Shown: positions 52,355-61,904 of the stretch, piece after piece | Numbering within the stretch: the stretch's first letter is position 1 | How the letters are laid out: each line of letters starts with the position of its first letter | Assembly: GCA_030066195.1 (NCBI GenBank) | Contig: JASJCB010000039.1 | Location: forward strand, 1 to 64,000 | Length of the DNA: 64,000 nucleotides | Source of the DNA: Acidobacteriota bacterium | GTDB lineage: Bacteria; Acidobacteriota; Holophagae; Acanthopleuribacterales; Acanthopleuribacteraceae | Direction of reading: 5' to 3' | Translations under genes and position numbers: made by a program | Notes under the pieces: model-generated | What the model was told of the DNA's origin: nothing | Databases searched by the model: none | Seen by the model: the letters and a program-made list of their open reading frames with translations, nothing else

Positions 52355-54472
52355 ATGAACAGGCCGTCCGAAATTTTTGGAAGCGACGTTTTCGATATTA
52401 AGGCTATGCAGCGCAGGCTGCCGAAATCCACCTTTAAAGCCTTGAAGCATTCAATTGAAGAGGGTGACAAGCTCCCCGCCAACGAGGCTGACACCATTGC
52501 CCACGCCATCATGGAATGGGCCACCGAAAAAGGCGCAACGCATTACACCCACTGGTTCCAGCCGATGACCGGCCTGACCGCCCAGAAGCACGACGCTTTC
52601 TTCTCCCTGGACAAGGCCATGAACCCCATCGAGGCCTTCTCCGGCAGCCAGTTGATTCAGGGTGAACCGGATGCCTCCAGTTTCCCCTCCGGCGGCATGC
52701 GCACCACCTTCGAGGCGCGCGGTTACACCGCCTGGGATCCGAGCAGTCCCGTTTTCATCATGACCAACGGCTCCGTCCCCGTGCTGTGTATCCCCAGCGT
52801 GTTCTTCTCCTACACCGGCCATGCACTGGACAAAAAAACACCGCTGCTGCGCTCCACCCGCACCTTGTCCCAGTCCGCGGCCCGGGCGATCGAACTGTTG
52901 GAAGGCAAAAAAGTCAAGGTCGGTTCCACGGTCGGCTGCGAACAGGAATACTTCCTGGTGGACCGCAAGTACTTCGACAAGCGTCCCGACCTGATCATGG
53001 CAGGCCGAACGCTGCTGGGCTGCCCGCCCGCCAAGGGTCAGCAGATGGAAGACCACTATTTCGGCAGCATCAAGGACCGGGTCCTGGCTTTTATGGCCGA
53101 CGTGGAATCTCGCCTCTACCGTTTGGGCGTGCCCTGCAAGACCCGTCACAACGAGGTGGCGCCGCACCAGTTCGAAACCGCACCCATCTTCGAGTCCGCC
53201 AACATGGCTGCCGATCACAACCAGTTGGTCATGGAGGTTTTGAAGAAATCCTCCAAAGACCACGGCATGGCCGCGCTGCTGCACGAGAAACCCTTCGCCG
53301 ATGTCAACGGATCGGGCAAACACCTCAACTGGAGCATGTCCACGTCCGAGGACGTCAATCTTTTGGAGCCGGGCAAGGAACCGCACACCAACGTGGTCTT
53401 CCTCTACTTCCTGGTTGCCGTGATCAACGGTGTACACAAGCACGGCGGCGCGTTGCGCTCCACCATTGCCTCGGCGGGCAACGACCACCGTTTGGGCGCT
53501 AACGAGGCCCCGCCCGCCATCATGTCCACCTTCCTGGGCAGTCACCTGAACAACGTTTTGGACCAGTTGGAACGCGCCGAGTCCTTTACCGACGATACCA
53601 TCAGCGAGATCGACCTGGGTCTGGCCCAACTGCCGGACATCCATGTGGACACCACCGACCGCAACCGTACCTCGCCGTTCGCCTTTACCGGCAACAAGTT
53701 CGAGTTTCGCGCGCTCGGCTCCAACCAGTCCATTTCCATTCCCGCTACCATGCTGAACGCCGCCGTGGCCGACTCGCTGAACGAAATGAACGCCGATCTG
53801 GCCAAGCTGGAGAACGTGGATGAAAAGTCTATTTTCGAAATGCTGCGGCCCTATATCACGCGTTCCAAGCCGGTGCGCTTCGAGGGCAACAACTACTCCG
53901 AGGAATGGCACGAGGAAGCCGCCAAACGCGGTCTGCCCAACCTCAAGAACACCCCTGAGGCCTACACCGTTTGGGACAATGCCGAAGCCCGTAAGTTTAT
54001 TACCGACGCCGGTATTCTCAGCGACGACGAACTGGATGCGCGCACCAGCATTCGCCTGGAGCACTATGCCAAGCAGGTGGGCATCGAGGCCACCCTGACT
54101 ATGCGCATGGTGGACAACCACGTGCTACCGCCCAGTTTCCGCTACCAGACCGAGGTCTCTACCGCTCTCAGAGCGCTCGCCGAATCGGGCCTGGATGACA
54201 GCGTGTTGGCCACGGCCAAGGCCGAACAGGGCGGTCACCTGGAGCGCCTCACCTCCGCCATCAACAGCCTCCTGGGGACCCGTAAGAAACTGGAAAGCGC
54301 CATCAAAAAAGTTCACGAGATAGAAGGCGAAAAAGAGGAGGCCATGACCTGCGCCACGGATCTCATCCCCGCCATGGAAGCCGTTCGCGCCCATTGCGAT
54401 GCCTTGGAGCAACTGGTCGATGCGCAGCAATGGGAACTGCCCGGCTATCACGAATTGCTATTCCTGATGTAA
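52355..54472 (+). CDS. glnN: Glutamine synthetase type III
   Basis: 705 residues, the length of GSIII (glnN) rather than GSI (about 450). It makes glutamine from glutamate, ammonia and ATP. Family blocks are THYTHWFQPMTGLTAQKHD, IQGEPDASSFPSGGMRTTFEARGYTAWDPSS, GCEQEYFLVD (metal-binding Glu), KTRHNEVAPHQFETAPI, and NGSGKHLNWSMST. The C-terminal helical part is complete. AGCAGGAG lies before the ATG. It is the main ammonia-assimilation enzyme of many Bacteroidetes and some cyanobacteria. A DUF434 gene follows 24 nt later. Confidence 0.96.
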   Translation: MNRPSEIFGSDVFDIKAMQRRLPKSTFKALKHSIEEGDKLPANEADTIAHAIMEWATEKGATHYTHWFQPMTGLTAQKHDAFFSLDKAMNPIEAFSGSQLIQGEPDASSFPSGGMRTTFEARGYTAWDPSSPVFIMTNGSVPVLCIPSVFFSYTGHALDKKTPLLRSTRTLSQSAARAIELLEGKKVKVGSTVGCEQEYFLVDRKYFDKRPDLIMAGRTLLGCPPAKGQQMEDHYFGSIKDRVLAFMADVESRLYRLGVPCKTRHNEVAPHQFETAPIFESANMAADHNQLVMEVLKKSSKDHGMAALLHEKPFADVNGSGKHLNWSMSTSEDVNLLEPGKEPHTNVVFLYFLVAVINGVHKHGGALRSTIASAGNDHRLGANEAPPAIMSTFLGSHLNNVLDQLERAESFTDDTISEIDLGLAQLPDIHVDTTDRNRTSPFAFTGNKFEFRALGSNQSISIPATMLNAAVADSLNEMNADLAKLENVDEKSIFEMLRPYITRSKPVRFEGNNYSEEWHEEAAKRGLPNLKNTPEAYTVWDNAEARKFITDAGILSDDELDARTSIRLEHYAKQVGIEATLTMRMVDNHVLPPSFRYQTEVSTALRALAESGLDDSVLATAKAEQGGHLERLTSAINSLLGTRKKLESAIKKVHEIEGEKEEAMTCATDLIPAMEAVRAHCDALEQLVDAQQWELPGYHELLFLM

Positions 54473-54496
54473 TCCGCCGCCTGAACTCGGATTCTC

Positions 54497-55213
54497 ATGG
54501 GCGATTCACGCAAACACCGCGGCGCACACCCCAAGGACGCGGAACTCTTCGCACCTGACAAACTACTTATCCTGAAACGCGCGGCAGCCGAACTGGCCTG
54601 GCTGTTGGACAGAGGCTACGCGCAAAAGCCGGCGCTGACCCTGGTCGGCGCCCGGCACCAACTCCACCGCAGACAACGAGAGGCGCTGCAACGCATTGTC
54701 TCGCCGAAAACGCTTAGCGACGGACGCCGGGCCCGCCGTGTCGAACCGGCGGGCCGTCGGGTGGTGGTGGACGGCTTCAATGTCATCATCAATATCGAAT
54801 CGGCCCTATCGGGCGGCCTGCTGCTGCGCGGCTGCGACGGTTGGCTTCGCAACCTGGCCAAATTACACGGCAGTTACCGCATGGTCGAGGAAACCGAGGG
54901 GGCGGTCAGCCTGCTGGTAGCGGCCCTGGACCCTGCCAGGGAGGTGCTTTGGTTGCTGGACCGCAAGGTGTCCAACAGCGGCAGGTTGGCGACTGTGCTG
55001 CGAAACCACGGGGCAACGGTCGAGCCCCGCGATGCGGTAGATAACCTGATTGCAGACCGGGCGGGACCGGGAACAGGCTGGACGGCGGCCACGGCGGACA
55101 GCGTCATCCTGGACCGCGTAGAGACCGCCCTGGATCTACCCGCCCGAGTCATTGAAGATCTACCGAGCACTTGGATCATCGACATGCAAAGCATCCGCAA
55201 TGACGTAGCGTGA
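54497..55213 (+). CDS. DUF434 domain protein
   Basis: 238 residues. The N-terminal RGAHPKDAELFAPDKLLILKRAAAELAWLLDRGYAQKPALTLVGARHQLHRRQREALQR is the DUF434 pattern. The second half (VVVDGFNVIINIESALSGGLLLRGCDG, VLWLLDRKVSNSGRLATVL, ATADSVILD) is the DUF5616-like partner, with the conserved Asp residues of a possible PIN/NYN-like nuclease fold (VVDGFNV...LLDRKVSNSG...ADS). No ribosome site is seen, so translation may be coupled to glnN. The role is unknown. Confidence 0.75.
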   Translation: MGDSRKHRGAHPKDAELFAPDKLLILKRAAAELAWLLDRGYAQKPALTLVGARHQLHRRQREALQRIVSPKTLSDGRRARRVEPAGRRVVVDGFNVIINIESALSGGLLLRGCDGWLRNLAKLHGSYRMVEETEGAVSLLVAALDPAREVLWLLDRKVSNSGRLATVLRNHGATVEPRDAVDNLIADRAGPGTGWTAATADSVILDRVETALDLPARVIEDLPSTWIIDMQSIRNDVA

Positions 55214-55581
55214 ACAAGGCCCGCCTGAAACGATTAAACTTTGGGACAATCCGCCCACGAATTTCCAGAACGGTGCTTATGGGCAAGGCGGATTTTGTTC
55301 GCGCCGGATAGACAAGCAGTTGAAGCTACGCTTGGAGCCGAAACCAAAGGGAATCCCTTCCGAGTAACCTTGTTAGTAACGGGATCGGGCCCTTCGGAAG
55401 ACGTGTCAATAACCAAGCAAAACTCCGGTTCCTTAGGTCCGAACAAGAATCGAATACCCAAATCCTTGCGGTTCTTCGGAGGGCAGAGACCGAGAGGTCT
55501 CTGCTCCATCCTATCTATGGCCGTAATATCGACCTAACGAATTCCCTTCAATGGATGGGTTTGTTCAACCTGGTCTTTGGA
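55214..55581. other. Intergenic region without recognised gene
   Basis: Both strands are open for about 90 codons, but neither frame has a ribosome site or a recognisable protein pattern. AGAGACCGAGAGGTCTCT (about 55485) is a short inverted repeat that may end glnN-DUF434 transcription. Confidence 0.35.
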
Positions 55582-56937
55582 TTAATTGGCAAACGCTTCT
55601 TCCCGGCTGAGACGTTGGGCCTTGAGACCGGCCAGGTCTTTTTCAAAGAAGAAACTATCTTGTCCGAATGCCGGCTTCAAATCGGATAACCAGGAGGCTT
55701 GTTTGTCATACTCGGCGAAAAAGACCTGGTCTACCCAGGAGGGGTCGCGGGCTTGCACAAACTTCAAGGCAAAGTATGTCCGTCCCTCGATGACACAGGT
55801 ACCCGTGACGAGCACCTTGCCGGGCGTGGCCGACATGGAGGGACCGCGAACCGTGCGCGACAGACCGGAAACATGCCTGTAGGCGCCGTTGAAAATGTCC
55901 AAAGCCTCGGCCAGGGGAACTTCGAAGTAATGCCGGGGACCCGTGTCGCGCTCTACGAACATGTAGTAGGGAACGGCGCCCAGATTAACCTGATCCCGCC
56001 ACATCCTTTTCCAGACCGCGCTGTCGTCGTTGACATGCTTGATTAAAGGCGCCTGGCAGCGCACGACGGCGCCGGTGCTCCGAATGCGCTCGAGGGCCGT
56101 GCGAGCAATTGGGGTTTCCAGTTCGCGGTAATGGCTGAAATGCGCCATTACGGCCAGGTGCTTGCCGGCTCCAATCACTTCCTCGAACAGGCGCATCAGG
56201 TCGTCCGCGTCGCGATCGGTCACGAACCGATAGGGCCAGTATGCTGTTGCCTTGGTGCCGATGCGAATCGTTTGAATATGTTCCAGACCCTTTTGTAGCA
56301 AAGGCTCGATGTAACGGCGCAAAACGCGCGTTTTCATGATCATGGGATCGCCGCCCGTAATCAATACATCGGTGACCTCCGGATGTACTTTCAGGTAGGC
56401 AACCAGGTCCTCGGCCTCGCGGGCGGCAAATTTCAGGTCATCCATGCCTACGAACTGAGCCCAGCGGAAACAGTAAGTGCAATAGGTATGGCATGTCTGG
56501 CCTTGACTTGGAAAGAACAGAACCGTTTCCTGGTATTTGTGTTGAATACCCGAAACCGGCTCACCGCCGATCAGGGGTACATTCAGTTCCATCTGTCCGG
56601 CCGGGTGAGGGTTGAGGCCCATCTGGATACGACGCGCCTCGGCGGTGATTTCCCGGGGATCGGCGTCGCCGCGAATCAGGTCGATCATGCGGTTGAGTTC
56701 ATTTTCGGCCAACATGTCCGGCTGGGGAATGGTCAATTGGAACATGGGATCGTTCGGGATGTTGTCCCAGTCGATCAATTCTTCAATGACATAGTTGTTG
56801 ACGCGAAAGGGAAGGACACCCGCAACAGCCTGAATGGCCAGGAGATGATCAGGCGGCAGTTGGGCAAGCTGAGGGATTTTTGGAATATCTTTCCGGCCGA
56901 AAGCCCGGAAGGTTCTGTGGGCCGAATTCAGGGACAT
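55582..56937 (-). CDS. KamA-family radical SAM protein (lysine 2,3-aminomutase-like)
   Basis: 451 residues; GAGAGG precedes the ATG. The radical SAM cluster motif CHTYCTYCF (CxxxCxxC) is at about 149-157, followed by the KamA-type blocks DVLITGGDPM and IRIGTK, AHFSH and QAPLIKHVNDD. The N-terminal PFRVNNYVIEELIDW is also typical. True lysine 2,3-aminomutases bind PLP through a late Lys in a PxGK segment; here SATPGKVLV (Lys in PGK) fits. The substrate may be lysine, glutamate or another amino acid. EpmB-type members are shorter. No ablB acetyltransferase is adjacent, so beta-lysine osmolyte synthesis is not indicated. Confidence 0.85.
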   Translation of the reverse strand: MSLNSAHRTFRAFGRKDIPKIPQLAQLPPDHLLAIQAVAGVLPFRVNNYVIEELIDWDNIPNDPMFQLTIPQPDMLAENELNRMIDLIRGDADPREITAEARRIQMGLNPHPAGQMELNVPLIGGEPVSGIQHKYQETVLFFPSQGQTCHTYCTYCFRWAQFVGMDDLKFAAREAEDLVAYLKVHPEVTDVLITGGDPMIMKTRVLRRYIEPLLQKGLEHIQTIRIGTKATAYWPYRFVTDRDADDLMRLFEEVIGAGKHLAVMAHFSHYRELETPIARTALERIRSTGAVVRCQAPLIKHVNDDSAVWKRMWRDQVNLGAVPYYMFVERDTGPRHYFEVPLAEALDIFNGAYRHVSGLSRTVRGPSMSATPGKVLVTGTCVIEGRTYFALKFVQARDPSWVDQVFFAEYDKQASWLSDLKPAFGQDSFFFEKDLAGLKAQRLSREEAFAN

Positions 56938-57092
56938 GCCAACCTCTCTTTAATGGAAAACTAGGGTTATTGGAGACAGCAGTCTCAAAAAGGGAACACT
57001 GCAAGAAGTATAAGAGCTAAAGGTTACAACAAGTGGATCGATACCGCAAATATTCTCCCGTTATCTAACGATGGGAAAGATGAGTGCGGGTT

Positions 57093-58385
57093 TTATCGGG
57101 TCACAAGCATGCTGTTGGGAAGGGTTACCCTGTCCCGTTGCATGTAGATATCGATGGCTTCGCCGATCAAGTTGCCCAGGTGAGCCACGTTCTCTTTTCG
57201 GGCGCCGTCAGGGCCCAATTCGGGTTCCCAGGTATGGTGATCATGGAACTGCCAGATCAGATCCTTGCGAACCTCGACCGCCAGGGTTGACAGCCGATCG
57301 GGTGCAAAGCGGTAACTCTCGATCAGGCCTTTTTTGTGTTTTGTAAAAAAACCACAAATATGTTCGTAAGCATGTTGGGCCGCCCGGAACAATTTGCGTT
57401 GTCCCTTCGGCGGATTGCGGTACATGTGAATGTAACTGCGCAGACCCTCGCTTTCGCTGCAACGAAGGTTGGTATCCAGCAACATGGTCCACACCAACTG
57501 GTAGGCGGGATCGGCCTTGGTTTCGGGATGTTCTTCCTTGAAGATACGCGCCACGTATTTGAAGAAGATCCAAATCTGGGAACGTACCTCCACGCTGCCG
57601 TCCGGCAACAGGTAGGGGAAGTTGGTGGATACGGCCACTCCGGCCTTTTCCAGGTGAAGGGAAATGCGTGCGGTCAGCTTCCGATCCGCGGTGTATTCCG
57701 CCAGCATATCCGGGTACAGCGGATCGAACAGGCCGGTGGGCATACGCTTGAGTTCCTGGAATGATCGCGACCTGAATATGAGACTGAGCTCGGGCCGCAC
57801 GGTGCCGGGTAGCATGTGGTGTGCACTGGGGTTGAGGAAGTCATAGGAATGAATGCCGAGCTTGATCACCTTGCCCGGCGTTTGGGCTTCGAAAACTTCC
57901 GAGATGTGGTCGTAGAATTTCTCCAACACCAGGCGCTTGTAACGAAAGTCCAGCGCGTAGGAGAAGGGGTAGTTGATTGCAAAACGGTTCAGGTGGTCGG
58001 CTCCCGGGGGCGTGATTCCCGGGAAACGACCGAAATCCATCAGTACCCGGGCAATATTGACGCGCCAGTAACCGCCGGTCCCCAACTCGGCGGACAGGTT
58101 TTCAGCGACTTGATTGGCGCCCCAGTCCTTCTCGATGGCGTAAGCGCGTTCGATCTCATTGGAGCAAGTCTTGCGGTCGGGAAAAGCGCGACGAACCTGG
58201 CGGTAAATACTTTCGGGGAGAACGTCGCCGCCGTGGACGGAGTAGAGGAAGACGCGTTCACCGTAGCCGTTGTTCCGATAAGAAGGGACCGGGACGAATT
58301 CGATGGGGATGATGTCGGAGCGGATGTTCAAGCGCTCGGATTGATTCTCGGGAAGACCCACCGGGGGTTTGTCCGAAACGAGCAC
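57093..58385 (-). CDS. N-formylglutamate amidohydrolase-like protein
   Basis: 430 residues from a GTG at 58385, supported by GGAGG 7 nt upstream. VFLYSVHGGDVLPESIY resembles the HSG zinc block of the FGase (HutG-type) family, then ERAYAIEKDWGANQVAENL, RVNIARVLMDFGRFPG (the DxxR(F/Y)P motif), and IKLGIHSYD (second His block). It is longer than typical FGases (about 260), with 150 extra C-terminal residues (YEHICGFFTKHKKG). Hydrolysis of an N-acyl amino acid or peptide amide bond is plausible; the substrate is not known. It follows the propeller gene by 73 nt on the same strand. Confidence 0.6.
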   Translation of the reverse strand: MLVSDKPPVGLPENQSERLNIRSDIIPIEFVPVPSYRNNGYGERVFLYSVHGGDVLPESIYRQVRRAFPDRKTCSNEIERAYAIEKDWGANQVAENLSAELGTGGYWRVNIARVLMDFGRFPGITPPGADHLNRFAINYPFSYALDFRYKRLVLEKFYDHISEVFEAQTPGKVIKLGIHSYDFLNPSAHHMLPGTVRPELSLIFRSRSFQELKRMPTGLFDPLYPDMLAEYTADRKLTARISLHLEKAGVAVSTNFPYLLPDGSVEVRSQIWIFFKYVARIFKEEHPETKADPAYQLVWTMLLDTNLRCSESEGLRSYIHMYRNPPKGQRKLFRAAQHAYEHICGFFTKHKKGLIESYRFAPDRLSTLAVEVRKDLIWQFHDHHTWEPELGPDGARKENVAHLGNLIGEAIDIYMQRDRVTLPNSMLVTR

Positions 58386-58458
58386 TATCGAACCTCCGAA
58401 TGCGATGCTGTATGACCCGGCGAACTACCGGGTCCATCATCATAGCATGGGGAGACAC

Positions 58459-59481
58459 CTACATTTCGAAAATATAAAGTGTCAGTTGTTCCGGTTGTTC
58501 GGGATTGAGGGTAACCAGGTGGGCGCGGCCCTCAAAAGCCCCTGCGAGAATGCCGTCATACAGATGCATCTTGCCCACGCTACGACCCTTCCGAGAAATG
58601 ACCTGAAGGCCCTGAAGCATGCGTTCGACCCGTTTCGGGTTGGGCACTTCGTAACCGATCAAAAAGCCGTCGCCGTAGGTATAGAGCCCGTTGATGCGGC
58701 TCCAACCGTTGTACCACTCGAGATATTCCCGCTCACTGCGCATGGTGCGGTTCCAGGCTTTCGGGGGTTGCACGAAGCGGGGCAGGGCGAAGGGGATATC
58801 GCGTTTCTGCCGCTTGTAGCCCATGGATTCATCGGGCACCAGATGTCGAATACTGCAAGTAAGTTGGTCGAGCGCGTAGATGTTTCCGTGGAAGGGATCC
58901 TCGGTAAGAAATTGACCGCGAAAGTGGTAATCCAGTCGTTGCTGCGCCCTGGTAAGGCTCAAAAAAGGCGGGCTGATCTCGCGAATCAAAAAGTTTCCGT
59001 CGCTGTCTCGCTCGGTTGTGACTTCTACGACCACCCGAGAGTCGGGTGATCGCCAGAAATCGATATAGCCCTTGACCGCGAACTGCCGGTCTCTTAGGCC
59101 GATCAACTGACCAAAAATTACCGGCTTTTTAGTGCCGTCAGCATCCAGCCGATACCCGTAGCCTTCCTTGTCACCGTCACTATTGAAAAATTCCGAACGA
59201 TCCTTGGAGTCGATCAGCCAATAGATACGGGCATTTGAATCGTAGTGAGAGGCATTGAGTCGCGTGGGCTTACCGTTAACTTCGATGCGAAGACTGTTGA
59301 TGAGCCGGCCGGACCTGTCCCAATGGTAAACGGTGTCGGTGTCTTGAAGCAGCAATGTACCGTCAGAGGCAATCCGGAAGGTGTCGCCTTGCGGGGGTTT
59401 GGGAAGGACTTCCAAGTCGATGACCTCGGCCGGATCACCGGGGACTTGAAAGAACATCAGTGCAAGGGTCAGTGTGAGCAT
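58459..59481 (-). CDS. 6-bladed beta-propeller-like secreted protein
   Basis: 340 residues with a short hydrophobic N-terminus (MLTLTLALMFFQVPG), probably a signal peptide. Repeating strands of 6-bladed type follow: FRIASDGTLLLQDTDTVYHWDRSGRLINSL, RIYWLIDSKDRSEFFNSDG, FLTEDPFHGNIYALDQLTCSIRHL, LYTYGDGFLIGYE and KGRSVGKMHLYDGILAGAF. The fold assignment comes from the pattern, not from a signature. It lies 42 nt after the small secreted peptide gene and is the intact counterpart of the frameshifted gene at 8990-9882. A partner or receptor role for the peptide is a guess. Confidence 0.6.
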   Translation of the reverse strand: MLTLTLALMFFQVPGDPAEVIDLEVLPKPPQGDTFRIASDGTLLLQDTDTVYHWDRSGRLINSLRIEVNGKPTRLNASHYDSNARIYWLIDSKDRSEFFNSDGDKEGYGYRLDADGTKKPVIFGQLIGLRDRQFAVKGYIDFWRSPDSRVVVEVTTERDSDGNFLIREISPPFLSLTRAQQRLDYHFRGQFLTEDPFHGNIYALDQLTCSIRHLVPDESMGYKRQKRDIPFALPRFVQPPKAWNRTMRSEREYLEWYNGWSRINGLYTYGDGFLIGYEVPNPKRVERMLQGLQVISRKGRSVGKMHLYDGILAGAFEGRAHLVTLNPEQPEQLTLYIFEM

Positions 59482-59523
59482 GGTCGCCTCTTGGGTTGGG
59501 GGGTTGTGACGGTCGAAACCGCG

Positions 59524-59715
59524 TTAGTTGGGTTGGTTGATTACAAGGCAACTGCCGTACGTCCCTCCGCAGGGGTCACCGGGTCTGCCGATTTCCTTCA
59601 AAGAATATCCGCCGTCGCTGCTGGTGGGGGTATCTGTCAGCAAGGTGCCGGTGGTGCTGTTGACCCATAAGATGCTGAGCATCCACATGAGCAACAATAG
59701 CATCCTTTTCTTCAT
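59524..59715 (-). CDS. Small secreted peptide with two Cys
   Basis: 63 residues: KKR then a hydrophobic signal (MLLLLMWMLSILWV), possible cleavage near 20, and a mature part TPTSSDGGYSLKEIGRPGDPCGGTYGSCLVINQPN with two Cys six residues apart, Gly-rich. Its ATG overlaps the stop of the pseudokinase gene (ATGA), so the two are translationally coupled. No family was recognised. The order peptide-propeller repeats that at 10113-8990, although the peptides share no clear sequence apart from signal, size and Cys. Confidence 0.65.
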   Translation of the reverse strand: MKKRMLLLLMWMLSILWVNSTTGTLLTDTPTSSDGGYSLKEIGRPGDPCGGTYGSCLVINQPN

Positions 59716-61520
59716 TTCGCCTCCCTGAAGGTCTCCTTCGATTTTTCGACACCATCAATGATCAGTATCTTGCCATCAATAGATTCTTTTACGTGCCAGG
59801 AAAGGTCTAGTTCATCCAATAGTTCCTGCCAGGTAATATTATAGCATTTAATCGAAATTTGGTGCGATTTGATGGAGTCCTCAACGGAGACTTTGTAGCC
59901 AATCTGGTGTTCCAGTGCGATGGCAAAAATGGCTAAGTTTGCATTATTGAATTCCAGCCCCATGAATTTAAAGTACACAGGCAATTTCCCCTCATCACGT
60001 TTCAGGCGCAATGAGTTTTTCTCTATCTCAATCGAAATTGCTTCACGGAGTTGCTGGAGTAACTCTCCAGGTGTAGAGGTGACGAAGATCCCGGAAACCT
60101 TGCCGCCGCCGCTTTTACGCAACCCGTGCTCCCGTTCTTCGTCGTGGAATTCCAGCCCTTCCAGGTCAGCAATAGCCGATAGCAAACGATTTAAATTGCC
60201 GGGGTTATCCCATACCAAAGCAACTTCATGACTAAACACCAGACCGATGTAGAAGTTTGGTTTATCGAAGTAGTGCCAACTGTAGGCATCTTCATATACC
60301 AGCTTGAAGCGGTTGAATTGTATGTCTGCAATATAGCTTAAGCTATCCTCGGCGCCATCCATTTCAACCCAATCACCGATTCTATAAATCTCATTTCTAC
60401 CGATTATCATAGGTCCGTTTTTAAAAACAAAAACCGCAATCGGTCGTTCTTTGTCCATTTTGTTTAGGAGTTTCGGCGTTCCGGTCAGAACAACTTCTTG
60501 GGCAATGTCATGGGCAAGTTCTTCGCGCATACCTTCATCGGCTTCCGGCCACAATTGGCGCAATTGTGTCACACGTTCTTCCGGCGCCATTTTCTTGTCA
60601 TTCAGAATAGAAGCGTATCGATCGGAAAGGGGCGGCGGGTCGCTTTCCAGATAGGGCAGAAGCACGATACCGAAAAGGATGGTAACGGTCCATACGGCCA
60701 GATTGACGGGGCGCAGAAAGCCGAAGAGAATGGCCCGGGTAGGTTTGGGGTGGAGCTTGCGGCGGTAGTTTTTTAGACCTTGTTGAATCTCTGCGGGATC
60801 GGGGCGTTCGGCAGGGTCGGGGTCCATGCAACGTTTGCGTAGTTTGCGAATCAAACCCCGGCGTTTGAGCATGGAGAGGAAGTTGGCGCCGAACATATAG
60901 ATGTCGGCCTCCGGTCCGGGTACGGAAGTTTCGCGATGTTCCGGGCTCATAAGTCGGCAGTCGGGGTCGTCGCGATCCGGGTGCCAACCCAGATCGACCA
61001 GCTTGATCTCGGCGGCCTCCCGGTTGACCAGGACATTGTCGGGAATCAGGTTGTGATGACCCAGGTCGTTCTCGGCCAGATGGCGCACGGCGTAGGTTAT
61101 TTCCATCAGCAGGTTGACCAGTTCGATCTCGTCCAGTTGTTCGGCGAGTTCGGAAAGACGCACGCCCTCCGGGGCTTCCATCACCAGGATGCCGACACTT
61201 TCCGGGGCCGCATTGCCTGCCGTGTGGTGTATTTGAGAGAGCGGACGGTCCAGGGGTAAGGATTTCTTGGAAACGGATTCCGGCGGATAGTTGTAAAAGC
61301 AACGACAGAAAAAGGGCGATTCGTCCAAAGCGTACAATCGGGCCAACTCGTCGAAGAAAAGGTCTTCCCGATAGACAAGCTTGATCACCGCGTCGTGGCC
61401 CGCGACATGGGTGGCCCGGAAGGTGACGCTGAACGGGGTTTCCCGGAGGATGGTATGAAGATGAAACTGCTTATCGAGAACGGGATTTCTGGTTTCTGGC
61501 GGTGTCATTGGGGTAACCAT
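59712..61520 (-). CDS. Membrane pseudokinase with C-terminal STN-like domain
   Basis: 602 residues from ATG at 61520 (GAGG just upstream); an in-frame ATG 84 nt further up is less likely. The kinase-like domain (about 15-250) keeps the ATP Lys (VIKLVY, Lys 47), a DLG in place of DFG (Asp 176) and SPE in place of APE. The catalytic loop reads HHNLIPDN (155-162), so the HRD Asp is Asn and the following Lys is Ile: a predicted pseudokinase. A membrane helix (271-291) is followed by an outside part. Residues about 515-590 (FNNANLAIFAIALEHQIGYK, ITWQELLDELDLSWHV, GKILIID) resemble the STN/secretin N domain. First gene of an operon with the secreted peptide and the propeller. Confidence 0.72.
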   Translation of the reverse strand: MVTPMTPPETRNPVLDKQFHLHTILRETPFSVTFRATHVAGHDAVIKLVYREDLFFDELARLYALDESPFFCRCFYNYPPESVSKKSLPLDRPLSQIHHTAGNAAPESVGILVMEAPEGVRLSELAEQLDEIELVNLLMEITYAVRHLAENDLGHHNLIPDNVLVNREAAEIKLVDLGWHPDRDDPDCRLMSPEHRETSVPGPEADIYMFGANFLSMLKRRGLIRKLRKRCMDPDPAERPDPAEIQQGLKNYRRKLHPKPTRAILFGFLRPVNLAVWTVTILFGIVLLPYLESDPPPLSDRYASILNDKKMAPEERVTQLRQLWPEADEGMREELAHDIAQEVVLTGTPKLLNKMDKERPIAVFVFKNGPMIIGRNEIYRIGDWVEMDGAEDSLSYIADIQFNRFKLVYEDAYSWHYFDKPNFYIGLVFSHEVALVWDNPGNLNRLLSAIADLEGLEFHDEEREHGLRKSGGGKVSGIFVTSTPGELLQQLREAISIEIEKNSLRLKRDEGKLPVYFKFMGLEFNNANLAIFAIALEHQIGYKVSVEDSIKSHQISIKCYNITWQELLDELDLSWHVKESIDGKILIIDGVEKSKETFREAK

Positions 61521-61619
61521 ATTCCTCAATATCGAAAGGCACGGCCCTCGAACACAAGGAGGGCCCAAGAGCTTGGTGTTTGTATCGTCTACACCCATCC
61601 TCATACTTAAATAAATATC

Positions 61620-61648
61620 ATTTTAAAACGCCGCGCCAATGACCCCAA
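61620..61648 (-). promoter_or_regulatory. Candidate sigma-70 promoter of the pseudokinase operon
   Basis: On the minus strand TTGGGG, 17 nt, TAAAAT, with a start near 61613, about 90 nt before the ATG. Confidence 0.4.
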
Positions 61649-61879
61649 GACATGCAGACAGCCGTGGTATATAATTTTTACCCGTGTTAGCATTCCTGGA
61701 GACCCTAGCTGTCGCCGAGGTGGACCACCCTTATTATTCTAGTGGCCAATTTCCTCGAATGCAAGTTTTGATTTAGGATGGCATCATATACTGGAAAACC
61801 GGTATTCGACGTGGCTGCTTCGAATAGAGGCAGGGAATGCCTTCTCTCGCAACGTATTCCGTGCGCCGGCGTTTTGTGG

Positions 61880-61904
61880 AAAAGGGCCGGGAGAACCCCG
61901 ACCC
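61880..61904 (-). terminator. Terminator of clpB
   Basis: An 8-bp GC stem (GGGTCGGG with CCCGGCCC, one G-T pair) and TTTT on the minus strand, beginning about 8 nt after the clpB stop. Confidence 0.75.

Noticed and set aside
52451-54121. 556-codon minus-strand open frame
   Set aside because: Antisense to type III glutamine synthetase, whose motifs are unmistakable.
55234-55509. 91-codon minus-strand frame after the DUF434 gene
   Set aside because: No ribosome site, no pattern, and the opposite strand is equally open; probably chance.
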